Origin: Antilocapra americana
Lineage: Eukaryota > Chordata > Mammalia > Artiodactyla > Antilocapridae
Reading direction: 5' to 3'
NCBI GenBank assembly: GCA_007570785.1
Contig: ML664152.1
Coordinates: 986,640 to 1,050,639, forward strand
Length of the DNA stretch: 64,000 bases
The translations under genes and the position numbers were made by a program. Each line of letters opens with the position of its first letter. The first letter of the stretch is position 1. Under the pieces are notes generated by a model, which was given only the letters and a program-made list of their open reading frames with translations, ran no database searches and was not told where the DNA came from. Shown here piece after piece: positions 10,381 through 21,829 of this stretch.

Positions 10381-13364
10381 TTATCTTGTGTTTTTCTGTT
10401 TCCCACTTTGCTGCTGGTGTGTCTGAGCCTGACTTCCCTGTGTGGCTGGGTCCGTCTCTCTTCCTGAGATGATGAGCAGTCCTGTGCTGGCCTGTCCATC
10501 TGGGAGATCCATGCCTCTGGCTGGCCCCTGATGACAGTGGTCAGGATGCTGGGGCCAAAGCACACAAGTGACCGGTCACAATGGGTATGAAAGCAAAGTC
10601 CCAGCTGTGCCTTGTGATGCTGACCAGGCCTCGGGGTCACCTAAGCTGTGGCTTCTCCTCTGTCTCCGGGCTCTTCCTGCACTCTTGGCAGGGAGCCATC
10701 CCACACGTGTAAGTGACTCTGCAGGGTACCAGGGTCAGAACACTGCTGGTCTGTGGCCTGGCCCCTCAGGTGTCTTCCCCAGGTCACTGGGTGGATGTCT
10801 GCACCACTGGGCGCACATGTGTGCTGGTTGGCACAGTCATGGGAAAACTGTCCAGCAGAACCCAGGAAACACAGCTGAGTTTCCCATATGAAGAGGAGGA
10901 GAGAAACCAGAGTGCTTCTAGCAACACCCAGCATCTGTCCTGATGAGCCCTGTTCTCACATTATTAGGAATGGCACTCACGCTGGTGGTGAGCCTGGGAG
11001 GGTTCTTCCCATGTGTTCCCCATTCTCCCACTGGCATGGTGACTGCTTCCTGCCTAGGCTCACTCTGCTCCTCCTACTGTTCCTCTACTGCACCTGCTGT
11101 GGGGTCAGCACCTTACCTGGATGGCAGCCCCCTCCATGGTGCCCAGTCACTCCTTGCTCCTCCCGCCCAGCTGTGTCCTGGTGCTGCTGGGCTAGCGGGA
11201 GTGTGCAGAAGCAGATGCTGTGGTTAGAGCAGAGAGGACACCACAGGGCTTGGGAGGGGACCTGGGTCCTCCCCAGAGCTGGAGTGTGAGGTCTGGGGCC
11301 ACAGCTAACCTGGGGAGACTTCGACCCAGAGCCTGGACACTGGGTCAGTCAGGCTGCTGCTGCTTAGGGCACAGAGTGTAGCTCGAGACTCATAAACGGA
11401 GCATCCTTTGCCTGGAAGGGACCTCAGGGTCCACCTGGAGGGACACCCACTTCACAGCCCCCCGGTCCTCCCACCCCATGGAGTCAGGACTCAGAGACTC
11501 ATGCTCACCCCCATGAGTGCTGCCACTCTGAGAAATTAGGAAAGGTGGTGGTGTAACAGCACCAACCAGGGGCCCTGTGGGGTTTCCCAGGGATGAGCAT
11601 TCTCCTGCTGCTTGTAGCCCCTTCCCCGGAGTGAATCCCCTCTGGAGGCCTTCTGGCCCCTCCCTTGTCCATGGCTGACTATCAGGAGGAGACAGCAGCC
11701 ACAGAGAAGGGTCCCTGCCCTTTGATGGAACCCCTTTCTGGCAGGAAGAAAATTCTCAGTTGTCTGACAAATCAGGCCCTAAACAGAACCAGCTTGTCTG
11801 AGGATTAAGAGCCTTGAGACACAGAATGAAGGAGCCGAGTCGTGAATTCCTGCAGACCTACATTGCGGGTGGGCGGCTCTGTGGGTGGTGACTGGGGCAG
11901 ATTTGCAAGTTGGAAGGGACTTCAAGAGAGTCCTGGTTCCAGGGCTCAGGGTGATTGCGGGTGTGGGCTTTTCTGAAATGCCGCAAGAGCCCTATCGAGT
12001 TTCCCTCAGACCAGGGCCTCACGGGCGGGGAGGGGCTCAGGCTGCAGCTGCCACCGCCCTCCCCTTGCAGGGCTCCGGGGGAAGGTCAGCCCCATCAAAC
12101 AGGCCTTTCCTGGTTACGTGGATGAGGTTGAGAGAAACCAGCGCTGTGTCCCTACACCCCCTCCCTCCACTCAGTTATTCCACACACTTAGTCCGACACG
12201 CGTGCGTGGACACAGCTGAAGAGGTGGGAGGGGGCCGGAGTCACTGCTTCCATCTGGCAGGAGTGGCTGACCCTCTTGCAGAGGGCTAATCATCACCCAC
12301 CCAGGAACCTGGTGGGGAAGCAGCTGACCAGGCTTGGGCACCTTTCCAAACTTGGGGAGGCAGCTGAGTGTCTGAAGGGTCTGGCTGGGCTGGAGGCCCT
12401 GCCAGGGTGCTCCTCTGGCTATAGCTGCCGAATCCCACCTGGCCTACAGGACTGCGTCTGAGCCTGGCCTGTGGCAAAGCCCCACCTTGGCTTCCTGGAG
12501 TCCACTCTCTATCAGCTCTGAGCCCCCTTATCTGATTACCCCACCACCCTGCCCTGTCCCTGGGCCCTGCTAGTCTGCCTCTCTCCTGGACTGTTGGGGG
12601 ACCTGGCTCCCCTACTCTAAGTGGTTTTCCTGGAGGAGGTGCTGACTTACTTGGTCCTGCCAGATCCCAGGTCCTCTTGAGCCCTCTCTCCCCGCTGGTC
12701 TGCATGGCTGCCTGGGTGACATGGGGGCCCAAAGAGATAGCCCCCACTGCCCACTCAGCTCTGCCATCAAGGCTGGGCCCACAGGAAGGGTCTCAGGGAA
12801 GTTGTCTGCCACAAGAACAAGGTCCTCTGGGTCAGCGGTCAGAAGGGAGGATGGAGCCTTGGAGGGCCCAGGTACCTGAGGGATGCAGTGGCAAGTCCCG
12901 AAGGAGTGGTAGGGTCTGGGTCACTCCTGCCAGGAGGACAGGCCACAGCCTGGCCTTGCCTTCTGACTTTAGGGCTGACCTTGGCCTCCTAGGGCCCCTG
13001 CCATGGTGGTTGAGCCATCAGCATAGTGGTCGAGCTGTGGCTGGTGCAACCCAGTGGCTGCAGGGTAGGGGTCAGGCTTGTGTATGTGGAAAGCTGTTTC
13101 TGGCACAAAGCCTGTGAGGTCCCTGTCTTCATGCCCTCCTGTCTCACTCACTCAGCATGGCCCTGGGGGCTGCCCTCCTGGGTATGGGCTCTTGCACTGC
13201 CCAAGGTAGATGCTCATAGTCAGCCTCTGGGTAGTGTGGCTGTGGCATGATGGAGGGACTACACCCCTGGGCCTTACACTCTGGGCACTCCATGGTGGGC
13301 AGACCTCTGCCCACACATGGCGCTAATGAGGAGCCAGGATCCTGGGAGCCCTACTCATCTCTTG

Positions 13365-13450
13365 TGTAGCCTGAGGCCAACTGCTAGGCCCCATGTTGCC
13401 TCAGCATCCCCGTCTATGAAATGGACAGACATGTCCTGCAAGGTGGTCAG
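13365..13450 (+). mobile_element. Possible MIR SINE fragment
   Basis: The run CCTCAGCATCCCCGTCTATGAAATGGAC resembles the conserved MIR core ('CCTCAGTTTCCCCATCTGTAAAATGG' type). The match is diverged and short, so the call is weak. Confidence 0.35.
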
Positions 13451-14104
13451 TGAGACGGAGCAGGCGCCCTGGCCGTCAGGTGAGGTTCTCCTGTCCCTAC
13501 GTGAAGGGGTCCACCTGAGAACAAGGAAATGGCCATGAAGGTAAAAGGACATCACCGGACCACATACCACCAGGGAGAAATTCCAGCAAATTCAGCAGTC
13601 AGTCCTGGACGCTGGTCAGGTTAGATCTGCCTGCCCGGAGGTCAGGGTGCACCTACCTGCTAGCCTTCTTGGGTGGGGCCACTGTCCATTCTGGACCCTG
13701 CTCCAGATGTGGTGCTGGTGGCCCTCAGTGGCCGTCTCCATGGCTGTCCTGAACGTCAGGGCTCGCACGTGCCTCTTGCCAGCTCGGGCATCTTGCCACT
13801 TGGGGCTGGCAGGCACGTGCAGCTCCGTGCCAGCTGCTGTTGGCCCATGCGCCCTGGGCAGGGCAAGCATCAGAGACAGGTCGACTGGCCAGCCCACTGG
13901 CTCCCCTGCATCAGAGACCCAGAGACAGGGCTCCCTCCCCTTACTCCCTGCTCTCTGCTCATATCTCAGTCCCTAGGCTTGGGGGCCAGGGTCTCCTGTG
14001 GGGCTTGGGTGGGGACAGCACCCTGTTGGAGAGAGACACAGTGCAGCCCTTCCCTGGGCCAGCCAGCTTGGCCACAGTGGCTCCTGTAATGACGCACTTT
14101 CCAG

Positions 14105-14167
14105 AACCGGGGCAGCTGAGCTTCATTAGTCATGCTAAGAAAATGTTCCGAAGGTGGTCAGATCCAG
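14105..14167 (+). other. Candidate small exon or conserved element
   Basis: A 63-base stretch bounded by TTTCCAG on the left and a perfect CAG/GTGAGT donor (GT at 14168) on the right. It is open in a frame reading PGQLSFISHAKKMFRRWSDP and its length is a multiple of three, so it could be skipped without shifting frame. The acceptor has only a weak pyrimidine tract. I recognise no protein. It may equally be a conserved non-coding element or chance. Confidence 0.25.
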
Positions 14168-15133
14168 GTGAGTGTATCACAGCAAATTTATCAGGAAGGA
14201 ATTCAGGCTGTTTGTGAGTAACTGTGGATACAGTGAAATGCCCACATTTCTGCAGAGCAGGCCCCTGTGTCTGGATGCGCTGAAGATTAAATCATTGGGC
14301 CTTTGTGCCTCCTCCCCATCCTGCTGTCCCTGATATTGCTTTACATGCCTGAGGTATGGTGGCTGAATCGGCTCCTCATTCCCACCTTCATTCCCCACCT
14401 CCGTGACCCTTACCTCGCTGCCCAGGAGACCTGCCCATCCTGGTGCCAGGCTCAGAGTCCAACTCTGTCCCTTGGCACAGGATTCTGAGATGACCCCTGA
14501 GCCAGGCCTGAGGACCACGGCGTGTTTGCAGTATAACTGAGGTTGCCCGTCAACTGACCTTAGGATAGGGAGACCTTCTGGGTGGCCTGACCTGACCGGT
14601 GGTCCTCCTGGAGCTGAGTTTTCTCTGGAGGGAGGCAGGCAAGGGAACCGTGGGTGGCACTGGACCTGAGGGAGTGCTGTGATACAGAGATGGAGGGACT
14701 CGTGGCAGGAGCTCAGGGAGGCCCCAGCTGACAGAGGCCAGAAGACCTAGTCCTGCAGCCACAGGAAACTGGATATAGCCAAGGACCTGGATGAGCCTGG
14801 AAAGGGGTCCTCAGAGCCCCACCCAATCATACCCCAGCTCATCTGTCCTTGCCGCTGACCTATGAGGACCAGCAAGGCTTCTGCAGTTCTCACCCATGGA
14901 TGGTGGCCTAGGAGTGGGTGTGTTAAAGCCAGAGTTTGTAGAAAATGAATATACTTCCTGGGGCCCTGTCTGCCAAGTCCTTGTGAAGCTGGCAGGCTCT
15001 TGGCACCTGCCCTGAATGTTTAGCTGCTTTTCTGAGCCCACTGGACTCAAGTGGCAGATCCCACTGGACCACTGATGGATCCCACTGGTCCACCTGGTGC
15101 CCACTGAATGTGCTCCCACTGTCCAGGGGGCAG

Positions 15134-16342
15134 CCTGTTTCTTCCAAAGAGGACACACAGACAGGCTCAGGTACATGAAGGGTGCTCAGCACCGCTCATC
15201 ATCGGGAAAATGCATGTCAAAACCACGGTGAGGTATCACCTCCCACCTGTCAGAAAGGCCATCATCAAAAAGACAAGTAACAAGAAGTACTGGTGAGGAT
15301 GGGGAGAGGAGGGCCCTTCCTACACTGTTGGTGGGAATGTAAATTGGTGCAGCCACTATGGAGAATGGTATGGAGATGCCTCAAAAAACTAAAAATAGAA
15401 CTGCCACATGATACAGCAATTTCACTTCTGGGTATTTATGCAAAGGAAAAGAAAACATTACCACAAAAAGACACATGCACCACCATGTTCATTGCAACCT
15501 TATTCACAGTGGCCAGAACGTAGAAGCAACCTAAGTGCCCATTAATGGGTGAATAGAAGTAAAGAAGCTGTGGTATATGCATACAACAGAATGAAGATTG
15601 GTATATGCATGCAACAGAATATTACTCAGTTATAAAAAAGAACAAAATCTTGCCATTTGTGACAACACTGATGGACCTAGAGGGCATTTTGCTGAGATAA
15701 GTTAGATGGAGAAAACCAAATGCTGTTTCACTTATATGTGTAATCTAAAAAAACCAAAACCAAATCAAAAGTGCAAGCAAAGAACCTGAACTATGGATAT
15801 AGAAAATAGGTTGGTGGTTACCTCAGGTGGGAGGTAAAGTGAAAGTGAAGTCATTCAGTCGTGAGCAACTCTTTGTGACTCCATGGACTGTCATGTACCA
15901 GGCTCCTCAGGCGACAGTCTATGGAGTATTTCAGGCATGAGTACTGGAGTGGGTTGCCATTTCCTTCTCCAGAGGATCTTCCTGACCCAGGGATCGAACC
16001 TGGGTCTCCTGCATTACAGGCAGACTCTTTACCATCTAAGCCACAGGGGTGGGCAAAATAAATGAAGGGGTCAAAAGACACAAATTCCCAGTTGTAAAAT
16101 GAACATGTCATGGGCATGTCATGTACCTAATAAAAGGGAGCTGCTTATGAGAAAGCAGCTAAGACAGGAGATCTTGAAAAGTTCTCATCACAAGAAAAGA
16201 TTTGTAAGTGTGTGTAGCAATGGAGGTACACTTGGCTTACTGTGGTGATCATTCTGCAATGTATACAGTTATTGAGTCATTACATTATACTCCTGAAACT
16301 ATTATTATTAATTATGTCAATGCCACCTTAGTTAAAAAAAAG
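15134..16342 (+). mobile_element. Old L1 3' end with SINE insertion
   Basis: Contains the ORF2 C-terminal region (frame at 15293-15523 reading ...[15 protein letters not shown]..., the conserved L1 C-terminal CCHC-neighbour segment), then the 3' UTR and a short A-rich end at 16334-16342. It is 5'-truncated. A local 28-base duplication is present: GGTATATGCATACAACAGAAT at 15572-15592 is repeated with one change at 15600-15620. A Bov-tA interrupts the 3' UTR at 15834-16050. Confidence 0.85.
15834..16050 (-). mobile_element. Bov-tA SINE inside L1
   Basis: Reverse copy: AAAGTGAAAGTGAAG tail, CATTCAGTCGTGAGCAACTC, then the body and GATCGAACCTGGGTCTCCTG (B box) near 15992. The L1 sequence before and after joins across it, so the SINE is younger. 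Confidence 0.92.
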
Positions 16343-16542
16343 AAGCTCATGGCTATTTCCCACTCACATAGTAGTGGGTTCTAGAGCTGGGAAGCCAGAG
16401 GTCAGGTGGGTGTGGCCAGGGTAGTTCATCTGGACCATCCTCCAGGGAACAAGAGCAGATAATACAAGGATGGGGTACAGAAGGAGTTCAGGCTGAGGGG
16501 CAAGTCTGGGAGCAGGTGGCATGTATCCTGGTAGTCCCCTTG

Positions 16543-17171
16543 GTGCATGTACCACACGGGGCACACTGCACACATACCCCATGTGCACACACCATCATGG
16601 TGTACACACCCCATGTGCACAGATAACCCATGTACACACACCCTCATGGTGCACATGCACCCCCATGGTACACACATCCCATGATACATACACCCGTCCC
16701 CCCATGGCCCACACATCCCCCATGTCCACACACACTCCATGTGGACACACCCTCACAGTGCATACATACACCATGGGTGCACCCCCCATGGTGCACACAC
16801 CCTTATGGTACACACACTCCCAAGGTATACACACACCCCATGTACCCACACACACTATGGTACACACCCCCCATGTGCACACCCCTCCCATGGTGCACAC
16901 ACCCTCATAGGACACACATACCCATGGTATACACACCCTATGGTACACACCCCCATGTGCATAGCCCCCCATGGTGCACACACTCTCATGGTGCACACAT
17001 ACCCTATGGGCGCACACACCCCTATGGTACATACCCTCCATGGTGCACACACTCCATGTACCCATGAACCCTATGGTACACACAACCAATGTGTACACCT
17101 TCCTGTGGTGTACATACCCCATAGTGCACTCACTCCCCCATGGTACACATACCTCCCATGGTGCACACCCA
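16543..17171. repeat. CATGG/GTGCACAC minisatellite array
   Basis: About 630 bases built of degenerate units of roughly 15-25 bases containing CACACACCC, CCATGG and GGTGCACAC. Unit length varies. CCATGG and GTGCAC are each self-complementary, and most of the array alternates purine and pyrimidine. Frames on both strands stay open for up to 233 codons and read as His/Thr/Pro- or Val/Cys/Gly-rich repeats. This is a property of the array and not a gene. Confidence 0.9.
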
Positions 17172-17400
17172 CAGAGCAGGGCTGATTTGCTGTGAGAATG
17201 AAGGCTATTTTCCAGCAGGGTATGAAAGAGGGTCATGGGCTGGTAGGAGGGACTGGGTGTCCCTCTCATCCCATGGCAGATCTGTGTTTTTTCCAAGCAG
17301 AGCCCCTGGAGAGGCTGGGGCAGGGGCTTGGGAGTCCTGAGTGGTCACTTCAGTGAGCTGGGATTCCATGTCCCTGCAGGGGTGAGGAGCTGGTAGAATG

Positions 17401-17940
17401 TGCCATGTGTGTGTGTGTGTAGGTGTATGTGCCTGTCTGAATTATATATGTATGTGTAGTACACATATATAAGTGCACATGTATGTGTGTATCCATATCA
17501 AATGGGTATGTGTATGTTTGTGTGCCTGTATATTTGCATATGTGTCTGTGCATGTCTGTGTGCATGTTTATGTGTATACATCTCTGTGTAGGTGTATATG
17601 TATATGCCTCTGTGTGCATGTATGTAAATGTGTCTGTGCGTGCATGTAAGTACACACATATGTGCATCTGTGTGTACATGCAAGGAAATGCATGTACATG
17701 CATTTGTGTATGTGCATGTAGTGGAATGTATGTATATACATGTATATGTGTGCACACATGTAAGGGAATGTGTGCATACACGCATGCAAGAGCATATGTG
17801 TTCATGCCTGTAAGTGTATGCACATATGTATTTGTATGCACACATGTAATGGAACGTGTGTGTAAGTATGACTGTGTATATGTTTGTGTGCACACATGTA
17901 AAGGTATGTGTGTGCATGTATGCATGTGTACATATGTAAC
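17401..17940. repeat. Degenerate TG/TATG/TGCATG repeat array
   Basis: About 540 bases of TGTG, TATG, TGCATG and ATGTGT words with constant small changes, almost entirely alternating purine-pyrimidine. Open frames up to 191 codons (Cys/Val/Tyr- or His/Thr/Tyr-rich) are artefacts of the repeat. It lies 230 bases after the CA-rich array and is roughly its complement in base bias. Confidence 0.9.
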
Positions 17941-19265
17941 CAGGTGCTCTTGGGAGGGATGAGGAGCTTGGTGACCTCTTTCCCAGAGTTGGAGTGGACG
18001 TGCATGGGAGCAGAGCCTACTAGAATATTCCAGCTGGATGACATCAGCTGTGTGGCCTACACATGTCAGCCAGACAGAGGCGGGGGCTCACAGGAAGTGA
18101 ACCCTGGTTAAAAGGCTGTGTGAGCTGGTGGTGGAGGGTGGCGCCAGCTCCCTCTGAGTCATGTATGGGTCTGTTTCTAATTATGGTCCTGCTGGCACAG
18201 AGCCTGCCATGTGTGGGGGCTGGTATCTGAGAGCAGCTCCTCATAGCCTCCCAGACCCTCAGACCCACAGGGGCTGGAGCCCCCATCCACCATGGGGCAG
18301 AGAGAGGGCCGAGCTCTGGGAGGCTGGTGACCTGACAGGGTCCCATTCTGCAGCGACTGCATTAGTGCTCCTGACCCACACCCGGGACACCTGGCTGGGT
18401 CCTTGGTTTGGCGGATGAGTTGGCAGTGTGGTGGGCCAGGTCCCTCCTGAAAGCATGGGGTTGCAGCTCCAGGGGCTGCCTCTCTAGCTGGTCCTGCCAG
18501 GCTGTGTCCTGGTCCTCCAGGCACCTGCATGCTTTGCAGCTATGTGTAGTGGGGCCAGGGCCATGCATATCATTCCCTTATAGCTCAGCTTCACTCAGTG
18601 TCCACCTGGCCTCTGTGTCCCTCGGCCCCTGTCACTGAAAATCTTCTGACCCTCTCCAGGGAACTCCAGGAGGCCCCTGGGGGCAGAGGCATGAGCAGCG
18701 GGCACACAGCAGGGCCTATGCTGATCAGAACCAGGGACGTGCCCTGCCCAGCCCCTAGGCCCTAGTGGTCATCTCTTTTCCTCTTGAGACCAGAGATGCC
18801 TCTTCTACTCTGCCTCTGTGCTGAGTGGGGACCGAGGAGGATGTAGCTCAGGTGGCCTTGCTGCTGGGGCAGTATACCTGCCCAGCCAGGGGGACGGGGT
18901 GGCTCTTGTCACTTCTGCCAAAGTCACGTTTGCCAGGCTTGATCTGGGAGTGGGATCTTTCCAGAATCTTCTGCCCTACCTGAGGTCCTTCTAGCCTGCT
19001 CAGGGATTAAGATTTTGGAATATGAAAGAGGCTCGTTTTCCCTCCTTCTGTGTTAGTTGGAATCAGAGGGCTGAAGGTGCCCAATGAGGAGCCAGCAGAA
19101 TAGAGAAACCACCCGAGACTATTGACCATGAACCAGGTCAATAGTGGGCCAGGTGGGGTAGTCTGTGGTGGCTGACAGGGCTGAGCCAAGGAGAGGATGC
19201 ACAACCTGGTCTCAGAGAGTCCGGAAGGATGCCGAGGTCTTGGCCATCCCTGGCTCTGCATCTCC
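17941..19265. other. Unique GC-rich sequence, no gene seen
   Basis: No recognisable repeat, RNA gene or supported exon. Overlapping frames of 65-117 codons are open on both strands around 18044-18640 without matches I know. Confidence 0.4.
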
Positions 19266-19659
19266 AGCCGTGGGACCCAGCAAGAGACTCAGTGTTCTCC
19301 AGAGAAACCATATATAGCCTTACATATATAGGGTATACACAGATCTATAGCTGTATAGGATATATGTGTATCCTGTAGATACTTGTATAAGGACCTATTT
19401 ATATACAGATACACATGAGAAGTAGCTTTCCAGGTAGCTCTGGTGGTATGAAGAATCTGCCTGCTAGTGCAGGAGACTAAGAGACATAGGTTCGACCCTT
19501 GGGTTGGGAGGCCCCCCTGGAGGACGTCATGGCAACCCATTCCAATATTCTTGCCTGGAGAATCCCATGGACAGAGGAGCCTGGTGGGCTACAGTCAATA
19601 TAGGGTCACAAAGAGCCAGACACAACTGAAGCAACTTAGCACACACACATGTATAAGAA
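19266..19659. repeat. AT-rich unassigned repeat-like sequence split by a SINE
   Basis: From CTCAGTGTTCTCCAGAGAAA into TATATA-rich DNA, broken by the SINE at 19423-19649. It continues as a TTTATTA-containing stretch next to the ERV. The pattern resembles a common old mammalian repeat that I cannot name with confidence. Being at the integrase end of the ERV, part of it may be LTR. Confidence 0.35.
19423..19649 (+). mobile_element. Bov-tA SINE
   Basis: Forward copy: CTTTCCAGGTAGCTC start, GTTCGACCCTTGGGTTGGGA (B box) near 19491, body ATTCTTGCCTGGAGAATCCC near 19547 and AGCAACTTAGCACACACAC tail. ACACATG occurs on both flanks, a possible short duplication. Confidence 0.92.
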
Positions 19660-21805
19660 GGGATTTATTACGGGAGTTGACTCAAGTGCTTGTGGAGGCT
19701 GAGAAGCCCCACAAGCTGCCCTCTGTAAGCTGGAGGCCTAGTACAGCTGGTGGTGTACTCAGTCCAAGCCCAAGGCCTGAGGACTAGGAGACCAGTGCTG
19801 TAAGTCCTGGTCCAAAAGCCCCAGAACCAGGAGGTTCTAGGGTGGGAGAGGGTGGTTCTGAGGGTGGGAGAAGGTGGATGTCTACTCAACCAGAGAGGGT
19901 GAATTACACCTTGAGCACAGACCTGTTGGCACACTTTATTTGCTGTGAATTGAGTTCCTTGATCAGAAGCGATGCTGTGTGGAGTATGTGATGGAAAGGC
20001 ACTATGCAAGTCCATGATGGTTGTTTTGGCAGAAGCATTATAGCAAATCTGAATCCATGGTGTCTATTCCTGTTAGGACAAAATGCTGCTCCTTCTGTGA
20101 TCAAGTGGCCCAATGTAATCAACCTGCTCCCAGGTGGCTGCCTGCTCACCCTGGAAGTGGTGCCACCTTGGGTCTCTGTGTTGGTTTCCACTGCTGGCAG
20201 GCTGGACACTCAGCAGTAACAGTGGTCAGGCCAACCTGGATGGGGGGGCATGCATCCCCCCACTCCTGTCACCACCTTATCTTGCTCAAGAGCCCATTGG
20301 CCGATGACAGGGCTGGCTGGGAAAGAGGCTGCGTGGTACCCACAGGACGGGTCACCTTCCCACTTAATTAAAATCCCTCTACTGATGTCACCATTTGGGG
20401 AGCATTCTACAAGACAGAATGTCTTCACATTGTTCCCCCATTTAGAAGGGTCTTTCCATTTTCCTCTTCCCAAATTACTTTGTCGCCATTTTTCCAATTG
20501 TGGACTTTCCGAGTCCTTGACCGCTCAACCAAACCATGGGCTGCAGCCGTGAGTTGGTGCATAACCACACAGTCGGCCGCTTCTCCTTCCAAGCAAAGTG
20601 CACAATCAGGTACATTGCCCAAAGTCCTGCCCCCTGGGGGGTTTCCCTTGATCAGGTCTTCCGGGACGTCCCAGGGAGGGGCTGGGGTCCTGGAGTCATC
20701 CACTGAGGGTGCTGCCTACATCGCCTGCAGAACTGTCTGTAGATCAGGCTCGAGTCTGTCCTCCCGCCATTGATCCTGGGAGTTAAGTTCCCCATGAGGC
20801 TGCAGCTGCAGGCTGTGGGGAGGAGGCAGAGGAGCAGGGTGGGGCCAGGCTCTGGGCTGCTTCTCCTTGTGACTTCCCTGCACCCTCAGGCCTGCTGGGC
20901 CCCTCACACAGGCTGAGCTTCCATGGGCCATGGAGTGCTGCTGAGCATCCCCAGCTTTGGGGCTGGTGGATCAGATGACACCTATTTCACGACGGGTGGC
21001 TTGGGTCTCACAGCAACTCGGTGACCCACAGCTACATTCATTTCAGCTAAGGCCCTGTAGCAGGCCAAGGGCTGTTTCCCAGAAAGAGAATAGTTGTCTG
21101 CATGGAATGGTGGATTCTTGCTCCCAAATCCTAGAGGGCTGCCCTGTGATTACCTGCACCATCAGCCAAAGCTCCAAACAGCATCCTTTCTGCCACCAAC
21201 ATGTCAGGTGTTGTTAGGTCTGCTGGAACCACAGCAGAGCAGCATGCTTGCAGCCTGGACCTGTAAGGAACCTTCTCTATTTCTGGCCCTGCTCGAAACC
21301 AGCAGTTGTTCCAGCCACTTGGTAGATGAGCTGGAGTAACAGCCCAATGAGGAATACTATGCCTCCAAAATGCTAAGTGGCCCATGGCATCATGTTTCTT
21401 TCTGGATTCCAGAGGGCCAGGTACAGCAACTTATCCTTCACCTTAGAGGGTTTCCTCAACATGTCCACCCCACTGGACCCTAGACATTTCACCAAGATGG
21501 AAGGCCCCTGAATTTTAGTCGGATTTATTTCTCACCCTCTGACACACAAACGTCTCACCAGTAAGTCTGGGAGTAGTTGCTACTTCTTGCTCACTAGGTC
21601 TAATAAGCATAATAACATCAGTGTGATAGCTTGTGGAAGGTAAAGATGCTCAAAACTCATGTAAACTAAGTTATGATAGAGGGATAGAGAGCTGATATGT
21701 CTGAGGCAGGTTGGGGAGGGTGTATTGCTGGCCTTGCCAGATGAAAACAAACTGTTCCTGGTGGTCTTTATTGACAGGGATTGAAAAAATGGCATTTTCC
21801 AGACT
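19660..21805 (-). mobile_element. ERVL-like pol remnant (RT to integrase), inverted half
   Basis: Minus-strand frames show retroviral pol pieces in the right order reading leftward. RT-type sequence lies near 21800-21580, RT/RNase H-type sequence at 21385-21131, and the integrase core with SDQGTQFTA near 19968-19942. Stops and frameshifts interrupt everything. Because its RT start repeats the point where the plus-strand half (21830-24475) breaks off, the two look like halves of one provirus rearranged. It is a decayed endogenous copy with no coding capacity. The exact family (ERVL, HERV16-like) is a judgement from memory. Confidence 0.7.
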
Positions 21806-21829
21806 AATAACTGTATCCTAGGTCCCAGG

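Larger units (their letters stand above)
10381..15133. other. Unique GC-rich block, no gene proven
   Basis: Nearly 5 kb almost free of recognisable interspersed repeats. That is unusual for this window and suggests intronic or gene-flanking DNA. Many overlapping frames of 60-150 codons are open, none with a protein family I recognise. The best exon-like signal is at 14105-14167, listed separately, and a weak MIR-like patch lies at 13365-13450. Confidence 0.45.

Noticed and set aside
17350..17962. 191- and 159-codon frames in the TG-rich array
   Set aside because: Pure repeat translation (His/Thr/Tyr or Cys/Val/Met words) in several registers; no gene-like start or composition.
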